Source of the DNA: Sipunculus nudus
Lineage: Eukaryota; Annelida; Sipuncula; Golfingiida; Sipunculidae
Assembly (NCBI GenBank): GCA_026874595.1
Contig: CM049316.1
Span: forward strand, 50,596,695 to 50,660,694
Reading direction: 5' to 3'
Length of the DNA stretch: 64,000 nucleotides
Of this stretch, positions 59,001 through 64,000 are shown piece by piece (the first letter of the stretch is position 1; each line of letters begins with the position of its first letter). Made by a program: the position numbers and the translations under genes. Under the pieces are notes generated by a model. The model did no database searches. It saw only the letters and a program-made list of their open reading frames with translations, and was not told where the DNA came from.

Positions 59001-62000
59001 TTCTAAAACGCTTCTTTCGCAATTTAAATCGGCCATTTTTCCACAAAACACGATCTTTTATTACGCGAAAACCGAGCTGATTTCGGCGAAAACGACGTTT
59101 GTAACAGGGTCTAAATGGCCTAATGAAGCTTCTAAAACGCTTCTTTCGCAATTTAAATCGGCCATTTTTGCACAAAACACGATCTTTTAATACGCGAAAA
59201 CCGAGCTGATTTCGGTGAAAACGACGTTTGTAACAGGGTCTAAATGGCCTAATGAAGCTTCTAAAATGCTTCTTTCGCAATTTAAATCGGCCATTTTTGC
59301 ACAAAACACGATCTTTTATTACGCGAAAACCGAGCTGATTTCGGCGAAAACGACGTTTGTAACAGGGTCTAAATGGCCTAATGAAGCTTCTAAAACGCTT
59401 CCTTCGCAATTAAAATCGGCCATTTTTCCACAAAACACGATCTTTTATTACGCGAAAACCGAGCTGATTTCGGCGAAAACGACGTTTGTAACAGGGTCTA
59501 AATGCCCTAATGAAGCTTCTAAAATGCTTCTTTCGCAATTTAAATCGGCCATTTTTGCACAAAACACGATCTTTTATTACGCGAAAACCGAGCTGATTTC
59601 GGCGAAAACGACGTTTGTAACAGGGTCTAAATGGCCTAATGAAGCTTCTAAAATGCTTCTTTCGCAATTTAAATCGGCCATTTTTCCACAAAACACGATC
59701 TTTTATTACGCGAAAACCGAGCTGATTTCGGTGAAAACGACGTTTGTAACAGGGTCTAAATGGCCTAATGAAGCTTCTAAAAGGCTTCTTTCGCAATTTA
59801 AATCGGCCATTTTTCCACAAAACACGATCTTTTATTACGCGAAAACCGAGCTGATTTCGGCGAAAACGACGTTTGTAACAGGGTCTAAATGGCCTAAGGA
59901 AGCTTCTAAAACGCTTCTTTCGCAATTTAAATCGGCCATTTTTCCACAAAACACGATCTTTTATTACGCGAAAACCGAGCTGATTTCGGCGAAAACGACG
60001 TTTGTAACAGGGTCTAAATGGCCTAATGAAGCTTCTTAAATGCTTCTTTCGCAATTTAAATCGGCCATTTTTGCACAAAACACGATCTTTTATTACGCGA
60101 AAACCGAGCTGATTTCGGCGAAAACGACGTTTGTAACAGGGTCTAAATGGCCTAATGAAGCTTCTAAAACGCTTCCTTCGCAATTTAAATCGGCCATTTT
60201 TCCACAAAACACGATCTTTTATTACGCGAAAACCGAGCTGATTTCGGCGAAAACGACGTTTGTAACTGGTTCTAAATCGGGCAATGAAGATCCTAAAAGG
60301 CTTCTTTAGTATCAGATAACGGCCGTTTTTGCCCAAAACACGATGTTTTATTACGCAAAAACCGAGCTGATTTCGGCGAAAACGACGTTTGTAACAGGGT
60401 CTAAATGGCCTAATGAAGCTTCTAAAACGCTTCTTTCGCAATTTAAATCGGCCATTTTTGCACAAAACACGATCTTTTATTACGCGAAAACCGAGCTGAT
60501 TTCGGCGAAAACGACGTTTGTAACAGGGTCTAATTGGCCTAATGAAGCTTCTAAAACGCTTCTTTCGCAATTTAAATCGGCCATTTTTGCACAAAACACG
60601 ATCTTGTATTACGCGAAAATCGAGCTGATTTCGGCGAAAACGACGTTTGTAACAGGGTCTAAATGGCCTAATGAAGCTTCTAAAACGCTTCTTTCGCAAT
60701 TTAAATCGGCCATTTTTGCACAAAACACGATCTTTTATTACGCGAAAACCGAGCTGATTTCGGCGAAAACGACGTTTGTAACAGGGTCTAAATGGCCTAA
60801 TGAAGCTTCTAAAACGCTTCTTTCGCAATTTAAATCGGCCATTTTTGCACAAAATACGATCTTTTATTACGGAAAAACCGAGCTGATTTCGGCGAAAACG
60901 ACGTTTGTAACAGGGTCTAAATGGCCTAATGAAGCTTCTAAAACGCTTCCTTCGCAATTTAAATCGGCCATTTTTGCACAAAACACGATCTTTTATTACG
61001 CGAAAACCGAGCTGATTTCGGCGGAAAACGACTTTTGTAACAGGGTCTAAATGGCCTAATGAAGCTTCTAAAACGCTTCCTTCGCAATTTAAATCGGCCA
61101 TTTTTCCACAAAACACGATCTTTTATTACGCGAAAACCGAGCTGATTTCGGCGAAAACGACGTTTGTAACAGGGTCTAAATGGCTTAATGAAGCTTCTAA
61201 AACGCTTCTTTCGCAATTTAAATCGGCCATTTTTGCACAAAACACGATCTTTTATTACGCGAAAACCGAGCTGATTTCGGCAAAAACGACGTTTGTAACA
61301 GGGTCTAAATGGCTTAATGAAGCTTCTTAAATGCTTCTTTCGCAATTTAAATCGGCCATTTTTGCACAAAACACGATCTTTTATTACGCGAAAACCGAGC
61401 TGATTTCGGCGAAAACGACGTTTGTAACAGGGTCTAAATGGCCTAATGAAGCTTCTAAAACGCTTCTTTCGCAATTTAAATCGGCCATTTTTCCACAAAA
61501 CACGATCTTTTATTACGCGAAAACCGAGCTGATTTCGGCGAAAACGACGTTTGTAACAGGGTCTAAATGGCCTAATAAAGCTTCTAAAATGCTTCTTTCG
61601 CAATTTAAATCGGCCATTTTTGCACAAAACACGATCTTTTATTACGCGAAAACCGAGCTGATTTCGGTGAAAACGACGTTTGTAACAGGGTCTAAATGGC
61701 CTAATGAAGCTTCTCAAAGGCTTCTTTCGCAATTTAAATCGGCCATTTTTGCACAAAACACGATCTTTTATTACGCGAAAACCGAGCTGATTTCGGAGAA
61801 AACGACGTTTGTAACAGGGACTAAATGGCCTAATGAAGCTTCTAAAACGCTTCTTTCGCAATTTAAATCGGCCATTTTTCCACAAAACACGATCTTTTAT
61901 TACGCGAAAACCGAGCTGATTTCGGCGAAAACGACGTTTGTAACAGGGTCTAAATGGCCTAATGAAGCTTCTAAAACGCTTCTTTCGCAATTTAAATCGG

Positions 62001-64000
62001 CCATTTTTGCACAAAACACGATCTTTTATTACGCGAAAACCGAGCTGATTTCGGTGAAAACGACGTTTGTAACAGGGTCTAAATGGCCTAATGAAGCTTC
62101 TAAAACGCTTCTTTCGCAATTTAAATCGGCCATTTTTTGCACAAAACACGATCTTTTATTACGCGAAAACCGAGCTGATTTCGGCGAAAACGACGTTTGT
62201 AACAGGGTCTAAATGGCCTAATGAAGCTTCTAAAACGCTTCTTTCGCAATTTAAATCGGCCATTTTTCCACAAAAACACGATCTTTTATTACGCGAAAAC
62301 CGAGCTGATTTCGGTGAAAATGACGTTTGTAACAGGGTCTAAATGGCCTAATGAAGCTTCTAAAATGCTTCTTTCGCAATTTAAATCGGCCATTTTTCCA
62401 CAAAACACGATCTTTATTACGCGAAAACCGAGCTGATTTCGGCGAAAACGACGTTTGTAACAGGGTCTAAATGGCCTAATGAAGCTTCTAAAACGCTTCT
62501 TTCGCAATTTAAATCGGCCATTTTTGCACAAAACACGATCTTTTATTACGCGAAAACCGAGCTGATTTCGGCGAAAACGACGTTTGTAACAGGGTCTAAA
62601 TGGCCTAATGAAGCTTCTAAAACGCTTCCTTCGCAATTTAAATCGGCCATTTTTCCACAAAACACGATCTTTTATTACGCGAAAACCGAGCTGATTTCGG
62701 CGAAAACGACGTTTGTAACAGGGTCTAAATGGCTTAATGAAGCTTCTTAAATGCTTCTTTTGCAATTTAAATCGGCCATTTTTGCACAAAACACGATCTT
62801 TTATTACGCGAAAACCGAGCTGATTTCGGCGAAAACGACGTTTGTAACAGGGTCTAAATGGCCTAATGAAGCTTCTAAAACGCTTCCTTCGCAATTTAAA
62901 TCGGCCATTTTTCCACAAAACACGATCTTTTATTACGCGAAAACCGAGCTGATTTCGGCGGAAAACGACGTTTGTAACAGGGTCTAAATGGCTAATGAAG
63001 CTTCTTAAATGCTTCTTTTGCAATTTAAATCGGCCATTTTTGCACAAAACACGATCTTTTATTACGCGAAAACCGAGCTGATTTCGGCGAAAACGACGTT
63101 TGTAACAGGGTCTAAATGGCCTAATGAAGCTTCTAAAATGCTTCTTTCGCAATTTAAATCGGCCATTTTTGCACAAAACACGATCTTTTATTACGCGAAA
63201 ACCGAGCTGATTTCGGTGAAAACGACGTTTGTAACAGGGTCTAAATGGCCTAATGAAGCTTCTAAAATGCTTCTTTCGCAATTTAAATCGGCCATTTTTC
63301 CACAAAACACGATCTTTTATTACGCGAAAACCGAGCTGATTTCGGCGAAAACGACGTTTGTAACAGGGTCTAAATGGCCTAATGAAGCTTCTAAAACGCT
63401 TCTTTCGCAATTTAAATCGGCCATTTTTGCACAAAACACGATCTTTTATTACGCGAAAACCGAGCTGATTTCGGCGAAAACGACGTTTGTAACAGGGTCT
63501 AAATGGCCTAATGAAGCTTCTAAAAGGCTTCTTTCGCAATTTAAATCGGCCATTTTTGCACAAAACACGATCTTGTATTACGCGAAAACCGAGCTGATTT
63601 CGGCGAAAACGACGTTTGTAACAGGGTCTAAATGGCCTAATGAAGCTTCTAAAACGCTTCTTTCGCAATTTAAATCGGCCATTTTTCCACAAAACACGAT
63701 CTTTTATTACGCGAAAACCGAGCTGATTTCGGCGAAAACGACGTTTGTAACAGGGTCTAAATGGCCTAATGAAGCTTCTAAAACGCTTCTTTCGCAATTT
63801 AAATCGGCCATTTTTGCACAAAACACGATCTTTTAATACGCGAAAACCGAGCTGATTTCGGTGAAAACGACGTTTGTAACAGGGTCTAAATGGCCTAATG
63901 AAGCTTCTAAAATGCTTCTTTCGCAATTTAAATCGGCCATTTTTGCACAAAACACGATCTTTTATTACGCGAAAAACCGAGCTGATTTCGGCGAAAACGA
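53055..64000. repeat. 129-bp satellite array, about 85 copies, 11-mer higher-order repeat
   Basis: A head-to-tail array of 129-bp monomers (ACGCTTCTTTCGCAATTTAA, ATCGGCCATTTTTGCACAAA, ACACGATCTTTTATTACGCG, AAAACCGAGCTGATTTCGGC, GAAAACGACGTTTGTAACAG, GGTCTAAATGGCCTAATGAA, GCTTCTAAA) that runs off the right edge. Monomers differ at a few recurrent positions (GCACAA/CCACAA, ACGCTT/ATGCTT/AGGCTT, CTTTCG/CCTTCG, GGCGAA/GGTGAA, TTTTAT/TTGTAT, AATTTAAA/AATTAAAA). The combination of variants defines an 11-monomer (1419-bp) higher-order unit: 55267-56685 and 56686-58104 are almost identical, and the pattern resumes at 58363 and 63009. One reading frame on each strand stays open over hundreds of codons because 129 is a multiple of three. 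I do not annotate these frames as genes. Confidence 0.98.

Overview
This is a eukaryotic, AT-rich, repeat-dominated window from an animal, most likely a mollusc and plausibly a bivalve. That placement is inference. It rests on dispersed repeats built from about three tandem core units plus a short GGAC- or GCG-type microsatellite (similar to bivalve pearl-like elements), on small TA-flanked inverted-repeat elements starting CAGTGGAACCCC or CTGTGGTT, and on the LTR retrotransposon types. There is no sign of operons or of prokaryotic genes.

Conventional gene content is very low. The only gene recognised with confidence is the first coding exon of the KEOPS kinase TP53RK/Bud32 (2483-2680, minus strand), whose remaining exons lie off the left edge. 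Two short minus-strand exon candidates with good splice signals (35084-35113 and 27690-27794, the second ending in an AT-hook-like basic tail) are phase-compatible and could belong to one unidentified gene whose introns are full of transposons.

Layout: 1-2075 is a 170-bp satellite. TP53RK exon 1 and its upstream region follow. 3079-5017 is an inverted-repeat element with a nested MITE. 5-15 kb is AT-rich non-coding DNA with pearl-like repeats, TA microsatellites and two MITEs sitting in one TA tract. 15.8-18 kb is a long mixed trinucleotide tract. 18.3-25.4 kb is a 199-bp satellite with a homogenised dimer core and decayed flanks. 25.4-35.3 kb is non-coding DNA with a three-copy dispersed repeat and a 1.94-kb terminal-inverted-repeat element. 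35.4-38.7 kb is a decayed minus-strand Ty3/Gypsy element with about 110-bp LTRs and a 5-bp target duplication, inserted in a tandem repeat. 41.2-45.6 kb is a decayed plus-strand Ty3/Gypsy element whose integrase lies upstream of reverse transcriptase (Gmr1-like order). 45.9-49.8 kb holds minisatellites, an integrase-core relic and a hAT-like element with an 8-bp target duplication and a nested repeat. 51.3-52.9 kb is another pearl-like repeat. 53.05 kb to the right edge is one 129-bp satellite of about 85 copies with an 11-monomer higher-order repeat that continues past the window.

Most long open reading frames are artefacts of tandem repeats whose unit length is a multiple of three (129 bp and 21 bp) or of trinucleotide tracts. 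The most notable observations are the higher-order structure of the 129-bp satellite, the integrase-first Gypsy element, a GGTGGCGCCACC palindrome (CTCF-core-like) recurring in three different repeat families, and a shared GGAC-microsatellite-plus-hairpin end module that links separate dispersed repeats.
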